DNA from: Sordaria brevicollis
Lineage: Eukaryota > Ascomycota > Sordariomycetes > Sordariales > Sordariaceae
NCBI GenBank assembly: GCA_033439795.1
Contig: JAUTDP010000005.1
Location: 434,001-498,000 of the forward strand
DNA: 64,000 bases
Direction: 5' to 3'
The notes below the pieces were generated by a model. The model ran no database searches. It was not told the DNA's origin and saw only the letters and a program-made list of their open reading frames with translations. Position 1 is the stretch's first letter. The number at the start of each line of letters is the position of its first letter. Position numbers and translations under genes: made by a program. Positions 12,479-24,979 of this stretch are shown one piece after another.

Positions 12479-13573
12479 AGGATTTTATAAATCGAAATTA
12501 ATTAATTATAATTATTTAAATCGTTTAAGGCGGAGACCGCTTCTTAAAGGAATACGAAATTTTCGTAATTATTTAAAATAATATTATCAATCGATTTATC
12601 CTCGTAATCGCTTATTAAGGAGAGGGAATAATAAGAAATTAAATCTTTTTCGTCGAAATAACCGTCTATAAATTATAAAGGCTAAAGAATGGTACGTTAA
12701 TAAGCGGCGAAGCGTTCGTTTTCTATATTTATAAAAATATTATTAAATTTCCTATTAAAGGTATCGGGGCGTAAATTCTTCGATCTTAGGGTATATTAAA
12801 TTTAAAAGCTAATAAGAATTACAACTAATATATATACTATTATATAAATTATTTATTAATTATAAAAGTCTTTAAATTTCTATAATTTATTAAAATATCG
12901 AATAATTATTATATTCCTTTAAATTTGGGCTAATATTCCTCAAATATTTTAATAATAATTAAAAGCTTTTTATTATAAATATTGTAATTATATTTTTAAA
13001 TTATATGTTTTATTAAAAAGTAAGCGATTAAATATAAAATTCTATCGTTATTATATTATAAAAACGTACCCCCTATTATTTAATTAAATATATTTATTTC
13101 GATTACGGTTTTTTTAATCTAATTATAAATTTTTAATACGGGTTTAATTACGAAGGCCTTCTTCAACGTATTAAAAGCGGATTAATAACGGTTGGATTAT
13201 AATTATAGTACGTTTTTCTTTATTAATTCGTATAATAAGGATATTATTATTGAAAACGCTTTAATAAAACGCCGGTAGAAGTTCGCAAAGCCGAAAAATT
13301 ATTAAAGCGATTTTTTAAATTAAAAGGGCGTTTAATCGAATACGGCTTTAATTTTATTTAAATTTATTTCGATACCGCCTAGTATAATAATTAAGCCGAA
13401 ATATTTTATATATTTTATATAAAATTTATATTTATTAATATTTATATTTAAATTAGTTTTAATTAAACGCTCGAAGACGTCGTTAATATATTATTCGTAA
13501 TTCTTCTTATTATTAAAATATATATAAATATTATTGAAATAAACGGTCGCGTAAACGTCGAAAATATTATATA
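12479..13573 (-). pseudogene. RNase H / late RT interior of A2, RIP-degraded
   Basis: Minus-strand pol remnant between the two short TIR elements. The RT active-site motif is at 13515-13541 and reads YFNNIYIYF, which is YxDD with both Asp changed to Asn. Stops are dense. No intact frame. Confidence 0.7.
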
Positions 13574-14104
13574 GAGAAACTCTATTTGTACGGACCTAAA
13601 AATCTATTTGTACGGACCCCCACTTTTTTTTCCCGCCCGATAAGACCCGGATAAGGCTTTCGCATTTGCGACAGCGCCTTCGTATTTGCGACAGCGCCTT
13701 CGCATTTGCGACAGGGCTTTCGCAGCCCCGAACAGCGCCTTCGCAACCCCGAATCGCATTTTTACAACGCAAAGCCTTGCATTCCTCCAACGGGAACTCC
13801 AATTGGGATATACTCAATTGGAATCGCTGTCGCATCTTATCCTTTACCTTCTTTCAATTCCGCGCGAAATTTCAATCGCTTTTGGGAATGGAATGTGTTG
13901 TCGCGTGAAATTTCGTATAGTGGGAATGAAAAGAATGTTCGGGGTTGCAAAGGCGCTGTTCGGGGTTGCGAAAGCCCTGTTGCAAATGCGAAGGCGCTAT
14001 TCAAGGTTGGGAAAGGATGCGGCGTTAACGCGGCCAATAAAAGCGGGAAAAAAAGTGGGGGTCCGTACAAATAGATTTTTAGGTCCGTACAAATAGAGTT
14101 TCTC
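13574..14104. mobile_element. hAT-like non-autonomous TIR element 2 (531 bp), not RIP-mutated
   Basis: About 50 bp of terminal inverted repeat starting GAGAAACTCTATTTGTACGG, with two tandem CTATTTGTACGG motifs per arm. It is flanked by a perfect 8-bp TSD ATTATATA (13566-13573 and 14105-14112). Element B's homologous RT shows the empty-site length. The interior is of near-normal base composition and rich in CpA and CpG, unlike the surrounding DNA. It is built of short degenerate units around GCATTTGCGACAGCGCCTTC, in inverted arrangement between the two halves. Several frames stay open across it, but none looks like a protein. Confidence 0.88.
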
Positions 14105-14112
14105 ATTATATA

Positions 14113-17100
14113 AAATATTATTAATATAATTTTAAAAAGCGTTGGGGGCGCCCTAAAGGCTAAAAGGTATAAATAAAGATTCGAATAGCCTAAACCTTAT
14201 TATAAACGCAATTAGCTATTCGTAACCTTTTTTAATATAAACCCGGTTAAAAATAATAATAATATTTAGTTTAATAAAAATTTTAACGCGGTAAATAACG
14301 TCGAATATTTCTTTAATAAATGGGAACGGGTAATAGGATTTAAAGGTAATATTATTAATACCCCAGTAATTAATATAAATATTGATTCCTCCTCCCGGCT
14401 TTTTAATTAAAAGTATAAGAGTAAAAATTTCTAATTATAATAGGCTGATAAATTTCTTTTTTAAATTATTGTCGATTTATTTTTTAATAACGTTAAATTC
14501 TTTTAAATTAAAAATACAATTATAAAAAGCGGGTAATATAATGCTAAATTTAAATTCGAATTTAAAATTATAAAATTAATTAAGGGGTAACGTATTAACG
14601 CTTTTTTAACGGAAATTATTTATTTATTACTAATATTATTAAAATAATTTTTATTAAATTTATATATCGGTCTTTAAGGGTTTATTTACCTTTTCGTAGA
14701 ATTTAATAATATTTTTAAATATAATGTTATTAATATTAATACTATTAACGGTAAAATAACGGTTAATAATTTCTTTATAAATTTGGAAATCGGAGGTATC
14801 GTTTATAAATATAATTAAAGTAGAGATTTTAATTACTTTAATAACTTCTTTACTTCTAATACTATAAAGTATATTGATTTAAATATAATAATTATTACTA
14901 AAGAATTTCTTATAATAAATTACTTTACTATTTATAATATCTTTAATTATATTAATTGTAAAATTATCGTTAATTATATTTAAAATTAAGGCGTTTTTTT
15001 CTTCTATTACTTTATCCTCGTCCAATAGACGTTAAATATTTTTTACTATATTTACCCTCGTTATATAAATAATTTAAAATTTATATTTCTTGGCGAATTA
15101 ATTAAATATAATTATTAAGAGCTTTTTAATATCGATTAAATCGAAGGGTCCTTTAAAAATATAATAAAAGCGGACTAGCGTTCGATAATCGGGGAAAGAA
15201 GTACGTACTCCTCCGGCTAAATAATATAGTATAAAGATTATACGTAATAAAGGAGGGGGGTAATAACGTATTATAATTATTAATATAAAAATTTAACCGC
15301 TAATAATTTTATTAATAAGGATTACGTTTATTTTATTAGTAATTTTCTATTTAAATTTATTAAAACGTTAACGAATAATACGTTTAACGATTATAGAAAT
15401 AAAAATCCAGCGAACGGCTTCCGACGGTAAAGCGGAGGTATTAGGCTTTCCCTCGTCGAGGACGTTTAAAATAAAAGGTTTTTAATATATTAATCGCATC
15501 CTAAAAGAATTTTTAAAAATAATAACGGAGGGTATACCGCTAAAAATAGTAATTAAAGGCGTATCGACGTTATATTTATATAATAATAATATATAATATA
15601 AATAATGGAATATTCTTAGGGAAAAATAACTGCGTTACTTATAAATAAAGCCGAAAATAAGGCAATTATTAGGCTAATCGATATTAAGGGCGTAATAAAT
15701 TAATTACGGGTATCCGAAAATAATAGAATTATTTTTTATAAAATTGTAAATAAAGAGATTAATAAATTTGTAATATACGCTAATATTTATAATTAAGCGA
15801 TTAAAATACGTAATATTCCCTTTCGTTTAATTATCCGCGAAGTGTAAAAATTTAAGGAGTTGAAATTTGAAAGTTAGGAGATTATTATATAAAATAAAAT
15901 AACGGTTAATAAATTCCAAAATAATATAATTATTATTAACGAGTGCGGTATAATATATTTTATATAGTTTATAAAATAAATAGATAAAAAAATTTAATAA
16001 ATTAGGATATTTATAATAGTTATTTATAAAAAATTTATTAATTTTAATAATTTTAAATTTAATTATAAGGATATTCCTTAATTATTTTCCTCTTTATTTA
16101 TATTTAATAAATATTAACCTCTAATTATAATTTAAATAGGAGGTTATATATTTTTCTAACCGTTAATAAAATTATTTTTATTATTTATAACCGGGTTTAC
16201 GAAATTATAAAAGTATATAGAGGTAAGGTAATAAATAAATTATTATTATAATATAAAATAATTAAGAACCAGGGTATTAAAAGCGGGAATATTTATAATA
16301 TTAACGTTATAATAATTATATTAACTATATCCGTATTAACCTTAAACGGGGCGCTATTATTAATTACCGTTATTATTATTATTTTTCTCCTTTTCCTTTT
16401 TATCCTTCTTCTCTTTTTTCTTTTTTTCTCTCTCTTTATATATTTTACGCTTAGGCACCTCTTTTTTAAATTAAATATAACCTTTATATTCGGCGGAAAA
16501 GTAACTTTTACAATTATAGTAAATATAAGTACTAATTTTTATACGGTATTAAAATATATTATTATTAATTATATAGGAAATTTCAACGTCGAAGGCGGAT
16601 ATAAAATCGAAATTTATAACGGTACCGCCTTCGTTAATAATAAATTCGGGAACGGAGCCGTTTATATTATTAAAGGCGGAATTAAAATTAGTAATAGGGT
16701 TATTAATATTAAATTTATAATAGGGGTTAATAATTTTATTATATTAATCTTTCTATTTAAATTATTTAACGAAATCGTAGGTTATTTCGAATTATTCGTC
16801 GAATTTATTATCTTTAAACTAAAGGCGTTATAAAACGATAATATTACGGAAGTAATTAATTAAACGTTAACGGAGGTAATAAATTTTTATATTATTATTA
16901 AATTAGTAACGTTCGATAATAATAACGAATTTATCTTCGAAATTAAATTATTTTATTTTACTTATTTTTAAATCTTCGAATTTATAACGAATTTAAATTA
17001 TAATATCGATATTATTATATTTATTAATTATTTATTTAAATAAATCGAAAATAATAGACTATTTAACTAATTTATTAAATAGAATTTTAATAAATTCGAA

Positions 17101-17251
17101 TTCGATTACCTCTTAAAGCTTACTACGAAAGGAGCGGGAAATTAAAGAAAATTTAATATCTTCGGTTTTAAAAGTAGAAAGTTTATCCTTAAAAGCGAAT
17201 AAAATATTAACGTACTATTAACGAAATTTAATAATTCTTTTAAAAGCTTTA
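14113..17251 (-). pseudogene. RT start, protease and gag interior of A2, RIP-degraded
   Basis: The minus-strand PFGL...NYINN block of the A2 RT lies at about 14110-14190, just beyond TIR element 2. Higher coordinates lead into the gag side. From about 16380 the sequence aligns with A1 (1 onward), including a pyrimidine-rich tract. No intact frame. Confidence 0.7.
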
Positions 17252-17256
17252 TTAAT

Positions 17257-17551
17257 TATCACAAGCTTAGCCTAATAACTGCACATAACTTAGTCACGTA
17301 CCTATACTAAGGTTATAATCACTACTAAAATAATTACAACCTTACTTAGCTAGCCCGCTACCGCGGTCGCACAGCAATACGGTCGCAGTCCCGGTTACAT
17401 AACCACGCGCGCCCTACGCGCGCATAATTTATACGCTATACCCTTATAAAGGTAGCTACCCGCGTATAATTTCGCTCCCTTTCCTCTTTTCCTTCCTCGT
17501 ATAATATTATATATCCTATTTTACCTACTTTAATCGTATTTACCCGTAATA
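17257..17551 (+). repeat. Left (5') LTR of element C, 295 bp
   Basis: It begins TATCACAAGC and ends CCCGTAATA. It aligns with 24321-24615. The first 60 or so bases keep several CpA dinucleotides that are TpA in the right copy, so the two copies were mutated unequally. Confidence 0.93.
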
Positions 17552-20500
17552 ATATATTATACCTTATTATTATATTTACAACGTATAATTTTTAATTATT
17601 TAAACGTATTAAAATCGCTTTATTCATAAATCGTTAAATTTAATATTTTCTTTTTTTTCTAATAATTAAAATAATTTCCTTTATTATAATAACTTCGACC
17701 GTTAATTATTACTAAAGTCGCGTCCCTTTATTTAAAGAATAAAAGTAGCCTTTTTTTTATTTAACGGATAAAAGTAAACGCCGCGTCTTTTTTTCTTTCT
17801 CCGTTTTCGAAATCGTTTTATAAATTATAAACCTTCTCTCTATTCGTTAATATTTAATACAAATAATAATAATAATTTTACATACTTCTTAAAAAACGAT
17901 AACGAATTTCCTACGACTTTTTATTCTTTAAATATTAACGAATTATTTATAATAAACAATTTACTTATTTATAATATTAACGTTTATACTATTACTTTAC
18001 GTAAATTTCCTATCCTCTAAAGTATTAATAATTTTATCGCCGTTATTAAAAAAAACGAAGATAAAAAAGCGGTCCCCGAAAATTATTTATCCAGTATTAA
18101 TATTATCGCCGAATACCCCGCTTTCTATTTAATTATCGTACTTATTACCCGTATTTATATTAAAATTCTATTTATCGTTAAAAATTACCGCAAAAAAGTA
18201 TTTACTAACCGCTATATTACTAACGACGTTTAAAATATATTTAATAATATAAACTTTAAATATTATTAATTTATCGCTAAATATTAATTTTTTAAAATTA
18301 ATAAATTTACTACTAATAAGCGTAATAATACCCTTTACAATACTATTTCGAAATTTACGACTTAATTTAATATAAATACTACGGGCAAAATTATTAATAT
18401 TAATACTATATTTAATTACCGTTAAATTATTAATAACCCTCCTATTTTTATAAAAAAAGAGTTTAATAGCGCTACTACCCGCTACAAAATCTTCGCCGCT
18501 TAGCGTTTCTACATCTAATCTTAATAAAAAATTAATACCCTCCTTTACTTTAATAAAAGTATTAAAATTATTAAAACAATTATATTTTTAAGCCTTAAAA
18601 TCCTATTTAATATTTATAAAGAGCTTTAAATTATTTAAAATAATAAACCCGAAAATATTTAACGTTAGAAAATTAAAAAGGAATTTATAAATTATTTAAT
18701 TAAACGTTTTAAAAATATTAATTTAATTAATAACGTTAACTACTATTTCGAAGAATACTATATAAAAAACCGCCCCTTTACCGAATTTAAATAAAAATTT
18801 ACTAATTTCTATAATTTAATCGATTATAATAATATTATAAAAATTTATTACCTTCGTAATAAAATTAATAAACGTTTTCGTAATAATTTTATTTATTATA
18901 ACCCTTTAACCGCCGACGACTTCTACGCTTAATTTAATTTATATTATATTATTACTATTAATTTCGAAAATACTAATTACCGTTAAAAAATAATTAACCG
19001 CACTTTTAATTTATTTATTATTAATACCGCTCCCGCCGTTAATTCTAATTCCGCCCTTTATACTAATCTTAATAATATTCCTATTAATTAAAGTAATAAT
19101 AAAATAGACTTAAACGCCGTTAATTTAATTATATTTATTTATAAAGATATTTTTAATTAGCGTATATATAAAGGCTTTTACCGCTATTATAATTAAAAAG
19201 GTTATATTAATTATAATTATATTAATTCGATAAATTATAGCGATAAAGGCTATTAAAATAGTAAGGATAAAGGTAATAAAAAGAAAAAAAAGCGTAATTA
19301 AAGCTAATAAATTAAAATCCGTACCGTTAACGCTATTCCGGCCGCCCTTACCGCCCCCGCCGCCCCGGCCGCCGAAAGTAAAGAATATTATAACGCTTTA
19401 GAAAATAAATAACCTCTATACCTAATTATATATAAAGGCTTTAATAATTATTACAATTCTTAATTAAAAAAGTTAAAATTTTAAATTCTTTAAAATTAAA
19501 GGGTTTAGAAAAAATACGGATTTAATTTTTAAATAATTCTATTACCCTAAATTTAATATTCTTTTCTTCCTATATAATAACTAATTTGCGTAAAAACTAT
19601 TATATTATTTTTATTAATAATAAATACTCCGCGTTCGCTTTTATCGATTATTCTTTTATAATAAAAAATAACCTTCCGTATTTTAAATTTTAACGCTTAA
19701 AGAAATTAATTTTAATTAATAATATAATTAAAAGCGTTATTTCTAAAAGGGTAAGGGTTAAGCTCCGTATTGGATTTTATAATAAAATTATTACCTTTTT
19801 AATATATAATATCTCCCTTAAATACCCCGTAATTTTAGGTTTCCTATAAATATAATTTTATAAACCCGAAATTAATTATAATGCGTATAATATATAATTT
19901 AAATATTACTGTAATTATTACCTTATTATAAATTTATTTAACGAATTAATTATAATATTACGTATTATTTTTAATAACGTTATAATCGCCGCTATTAAAG
20001 CTTCCCCCAAATTTACTTTAATAATAACCCTCCTTTAAAAAAATACGCCGGTTCCTAAAGCTATTTCCCTAATTATAATATAAAAACTAACCCCGATAAT
20101 TATACCTATAGCCGCTCTTAAAACGAAATCCGTTCTTTAAACGAAAAAGCTTATTCCCTAAAAAAAACCCACTCCCTAAATTAACCCCGCTCTTATTTAT
20201 AATTTACCCGTTCCTAAACTTTCCTAACCTCTTATTCGCTATAATACCGCCCTATTTAAGGCCTTAATTATTAATTAAATTAATATTAAAATTTAAAATA
20301 TTTTAAAAATAGCCGCTCTCTTCGTTAAAATTAAAAACCCTACAATTTACGAACCCTATATTAAATTAAATAATCGGCGTATATTAACTAATACGCGTTA
20401 TAAAAATAATTTCTATTTGTTTAAAAAGGTAAATAATTTATTAAATTTAAAAGATATTAAAGAATTTAACGCCGCTACGTTTAATTTCCTATATAAAAGG

Positions 20501-20999
20501 GATAATTTATAATTTATAATTATAATATATACAAAATTCGAACGCTTAGCCGCTATTTACGAATTTAACGAAATTACCCTAATTAAAGAAATTATTAACG
20601 ATATTTAAAAAGAGGAGGGTAAGAAATATAAAAATATATTATTAAAGAACCTTTATAATTTCATCGAAATTATAACGGGTAATAATTCCGAAGATAATAT
20701 TAAAGCTATAGTTTTAATAAAATTATTAAATTTAATAAATAATTTCAATTAAAATACTCTTATATATAAAGAAATTATTTATTAAATTATAATAACTAAA
20801 ATCGTTAAGTAAATTAACCTCAATAAAATTACGGAGGAGAATACGAAAAAATTTTTTAAAAAAAATCGACGGCTAATATTATTAAAGGAAAAAATTATAA
20901 TTAAAATCCCCGAATAGTATTATAAAAATATTTTAACTTTTTTACCCTAATTAATAAAAGAAATCCTATTTTATTATACTTATAATTATAAAATTAAAT

Positions 21000-21700
21000 T
21001 ATTATTAAACGTTAAACCGCCTAACGTTCGCGCTCGCCCGATATCCCCTATCGAAACTTCGGTTATTAAATAATAAATTAATAATAATTTTCGTAAAAAC
21101 TTTATCCGCCCTTTATAATTAATTACAATTACCCCTATCCTTTTAATTAAAAAACTAGGTAGCGGAGTCTAAATTTACGTAAATTATAAAAATATTAATA
21201 ATATTACTCTAAAATCCCGCTACCCGCTCCTATTAATTAAAGAAACCCTAAATTCGATTTATAAAATAAAGATTTTTACTAAATTAAATATTATTACCGT
21301 ATTTAATCGGATACGGGTTAAAAAGGGCTACGAATAATTAACCGCGTTTATTATTCGCTTCGGCTTATTCGAATTTTTAATTTATCCATTTAGCCTTTAA
21401 AATGCGCTAAATATATTTTAAAATTATATTAATAATATCCTATATAATATCCTTAACGTCTATGCAATCGCGTATTTTAATAATATCCTAATTTACTTTA
21501 ATAACGAAAAAGAATACAAATAATATATTAATAAAATTTTAAAACGAATAATTAAAGTAAAATTATAAATTAATATTAATAAGTACGAATTTTATATAAT
21601 ACGTACGAAATATTTAAATCTAATTATTACGCCCGGAAATATCGAAATAAATCCCGAAAAAGTTACCGCTATTATAATATAGTAAACTCCCGACTCTAAA
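21000..21700 (+). pseudogene. Reverse transcriptase remnant of element C
   Basis: The plus-strand frame through stops gives YPFSL, then NYINNIL, then AYFNNILIYF at 21470-21499 and a NNEKEY block. These match the gypsy RT order PFGL, NYIND, YxDDILIYS. Both catalytic Asp of YxDD read Asn (GAC/GAT to AAT). Confidence 0.82.
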
Positions 21701-22949
21701 CGTTCGCTATAACGTTTCCTAAATTTCGCCAATTTTTACCGACGTTTTATAAAATACTTTTCGATTATAGTAAGACTACTTTACGAATTAATTAAGAAAA
21801 TAACACCCGTAAATTAGAAATAAATAAAGCGGTACTAAAACTCTTTTAAAATATTAAAGAAAACCTTTACGAGCGGACCAATTCTATATATTTATAATTA
21901 ATTTAAATTAATTATCGTAGAAACGAATACTTTAAATTAAGTTTATAAAAGAACTTTATTATAATATAATAATAATAATATTTTATAACCGGTCGCCTAT
22001 TTTAATTAAAAATATTCTACTACTAAATATAATTATAATATTTATAATAAAGAATTATTAACTATTATTAAGATATTAGAAGAATAGAAACCGGAGTTTA
22101 AAAGAATATAATAATTATTTAAAATCCTTATAAATTATCAGAATTTAAAAATATTTATAATTAATAAATAATTAACGCCCCACTATATAAAGTAATCTTA
22201 ATTTTTATTTCGTTTTAATTTTATAATTAAATACCGACTAGGTTCCCTCTAAATTCGCCCTAACGCCCTTAACCGTAAATTAGAAAATATCCTTAAAAAT
22301 ATAAATAATAAGCGGTTATTAATATATAATAAAATCCTATTAAATAAAAACCTCTTCGTTAATAGCGCCTTTATTTTAAAATTGGAAAACGAACCGGACG
22401 TAAGAAACTTTATCGGTTATAAATATAAAACTCTAAAAAAAATAAAATTAAAGGAATTAATAAAAATTAAATATTTATACAAATTAAATATCCTAAACGA
22501 AAAATTAATAAACGACCTAGTAACGGAATTTTATAAAAAATCTACCTTTTTATAAAACATTTTAATTTATTTATCGGACCTTAACCGTTATATATAATTA
22601 AAGGAAGTACGTAAATAAATAGTAAAAATTTCGTTCGCGGAATACTACGCTATTTAAAGACGTACTTATTTCAAAAATACCGTTATTATAAACCTTAACG
22701 ACTCCGCTCTTTATTTATAATTCCTTCGACGTATTTACGATTCGCTATTAATAAAATATTTAAATAGAAAAAAAACTTTCTACTTATTATTATAATCTTA
22801 TTTCTAATTAAAAATATATTAATCCGTTAAAATATATTATAAAGCGTACCTTTAATATATAAAGATAAAACCTTTATAATATTCCCCTTATAATTTATTA
22901 AAGCTATTAACCGTTCTTTTTACGCTATAGAAGGATATTTCCATTAATT

Positions 22950-23320
22950 ATATTACCCCGCTAACGCCTTATTTTTAAAAAGGACAAGAATTCAAATACA
23001 TTATAATAATTATCGATCGATTAATTAAAATATATTACTTTATCCCTTATAAAACCTTAACGGCGGAAGAATTAGCGGAGCGTTTTATCAATAAAATTTA
23101 TAACCTTTATAACGTACCCGATATTATTATTTCCAATTATAATATATAATTCATTTCGATATTTTAAAGGACCTTATTTTCGAAATTAAAAATAAATTTA
23201 AAACCTTCGTCCGCTTTCTACCTATTTACTAATAATTAAACCGAATATATTAACGCCGAAATAGAACGCTATTTAAAAACCTATATTAATTAAACTTAAA
23301 ACGATTAGGTCGATTAATTA
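22950..23320 (+). pseudogene. Integrase core remnant of element C
   Basis: The plus-strand frame reads FKYIIIIIDRLIKIYYFIPY from about 22990, then VPDIIISN, then INAEIERYLKTYIN near 23250. These correspond to the gypsy integrase DDE core around the first and second Asp and the conserved E helix. Several stops occur at positions expected to be Trp or Gln. Confidence 0.8.
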
Positions 23321-24320
23321 CTAATTATAAAATTTATAAAAAATAATACCGCCTTTAAAATTATAAAAATATCCCCCTTTTTTATTAATTATAATTTTAA
23401 CCTATATATAAATATCGAACCGGCTACCCCTTACCCTCCCGAATTATTAAAAATTTAAAAGGCCGAATTCTTTAAAATTTATAAAATAATAGAATAATTT
23501 AAAACCATTTTCGACTTTATAATAATTAAAATAAAATAAATATAATAACGTTATAAAAATAACGCTAATATTAAAAAATCGAACGCCTTAATTTATAAAC
23601 CGGGCGATATAATCCTCTTCGATACCTAAAATCTCGAAACCGGCCGCCCGTACGCTAAATTTATTCCGCTTTTCGAAGGTCCTTTCCCGATCGTTAAAAC
23701 CAATACCCACTCTATTACCCTTAAACTACTAATTAATATAAAATACAGATAAACTTTTAACGTAAATAAAGTAAAGCTTTAATTACCGGCGGGGTTATTA
23801 AACTAAATATAATAATAATAAAATATTTATACTAATATAAGGAGGATTATACACCGAATAAATAACGGCGAAGACTCTTTCGAATAAAATTTCGTAAAAA
23901 TTAATAAATATAAAAAGGAAAAAGGCTATTAAATATATTACGTTATTTAAACTCCCCTTTATAAATTTAATTAATAATTGCGTATTAATATAACGATATA
24001 CCTAAAAAAAATTAAAGAATTTTATAAAAAGTATCCTAACGCCCTAATACCGTTAAATTAAGCTAAAACCGAAAGGAAAAGGCTTAAAGAGGAAATATAG
24101 AAATTAAAAGAGTTAAAAATACCGTCGGAAAAAAGGGATTCGCCGGCGGAGAATACGGAAACTCCGGCCAAAGAATAAAAAAAAGTAAAGAGGAGATCGC
24201 TATAATTAAAGGCCGCCGCAATTATAAATACTTTTCGAAATATAATAATACGTTTAATAAAGATTTCTATTATTTTATATAATAATAATTAATTATATAG
24301 CTTTTTTTAATTAAGGGTAA

Positions 24321-24615
24321 TATTATAAATTTAGTTTAATAATTATACGTAATTTAATTACGTATTTGTACCAAGGTTATAATTATTATTAAAATAATTA
24401 TAACTTTATTTAGTTAACCCGCCGCCGCGGTCGTATAGTAATATAATCGCGGTCCCGGTTATATAATTACGCGCGCCCTACGCGCGTATAGTCTATATAC
24501 CGTACCCTTATAAGGGTAGCCACCCGCGTACAGCTTCGCTCCCTTTCCTCTTTTCCTTCCTCGTATAATATTATATATCCTATTCTACCCACCTTGGTCG
24601 TGTTTACCCGTGATA
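24321..24615 (+). repeat. Right (3') LTR of element C, 295 bp
   Basis: It begins TATTATAAAT and ends CCCGTGATA. The same length as the left LTR. The TSD TTAAT follows. Confidence 0.93.
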
Positions 24616-24620
24616 TTAAT

Positions 24621-24704
24621 ATTATTGAAAGCGGGGGAAACGACGATATATAATATTAACTTATAACCGCTACCGCTATTACCTCTAACCGGGTTGTTAA
24701 TAAT
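24621..24704 (-). pseudogene. Short A2 gag-side segment between elements C and D
   Basis: These 84 bases align with A1 at 876-959. They show that C and D inserted independently, 84 bp apart, in the same part of A2. Confidence 0.85.
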
Positions 24705-24979
24705 TGTAACGGCGCGGCTCACCCGCTAGTTACTTAATTTATTATATATCACTAAGTGAACCGGGGATTTATTATTATAAGTTACTTATTTATACCAGCG
24801 AACGCTGTATAGTTATTCACCCGTATAACCTATTTACTCTATAGAACGTAGGGCCTATATTTTTCCGCCTACGCTTCTATTTTTATACGATTAATTTTCC
24901 TTTTTTCTTTATTTTACGATTTTCTATTAATTAAAAATTATTATTATTTCATTACAAGCCCTTCCTTTTTACCGTAATA
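24705..24979 (+). repeat. Left (5') LTR of element D, 275 bp
   Basis: It begins TGTAACGGCGCGG and ends TTACCGTAATA. It aligns with 31311-31585. Confidence 0.93.

Larger units (their letters stand above)
17257..24615 (+). mobile_element. Ty3/gypsy chromovirus-like element C, RIP-degraded
   Basis: A complete 7359-bp plus-strand element with 295-bp LTRs and a 5-bp TSD TTAAT (17252-17256 and 24616-24620). The empty site is visible in A1 at 871-875. RT is at about 21000-21700 with YFNNILIYF at 21473-21499 (family YLDDILIYS) and a preceding YPFSL block. The integrase core is at about 22985-23310, including IDRLIK and INAEIERYLKTYIN. A chromodomain-like tail with EKGY*IYYV is near 23900. All are interrupted by stops. 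Confidence 0.92.

Noticed and set aside
13596..14106. Overlapping open frames on both strands (up to 136 codons) inside the 531-bp TIR element
   Set aside because: They arise from the GC-rich repeat units of a non-autonomous element, occur on both strands at once and show no domain.
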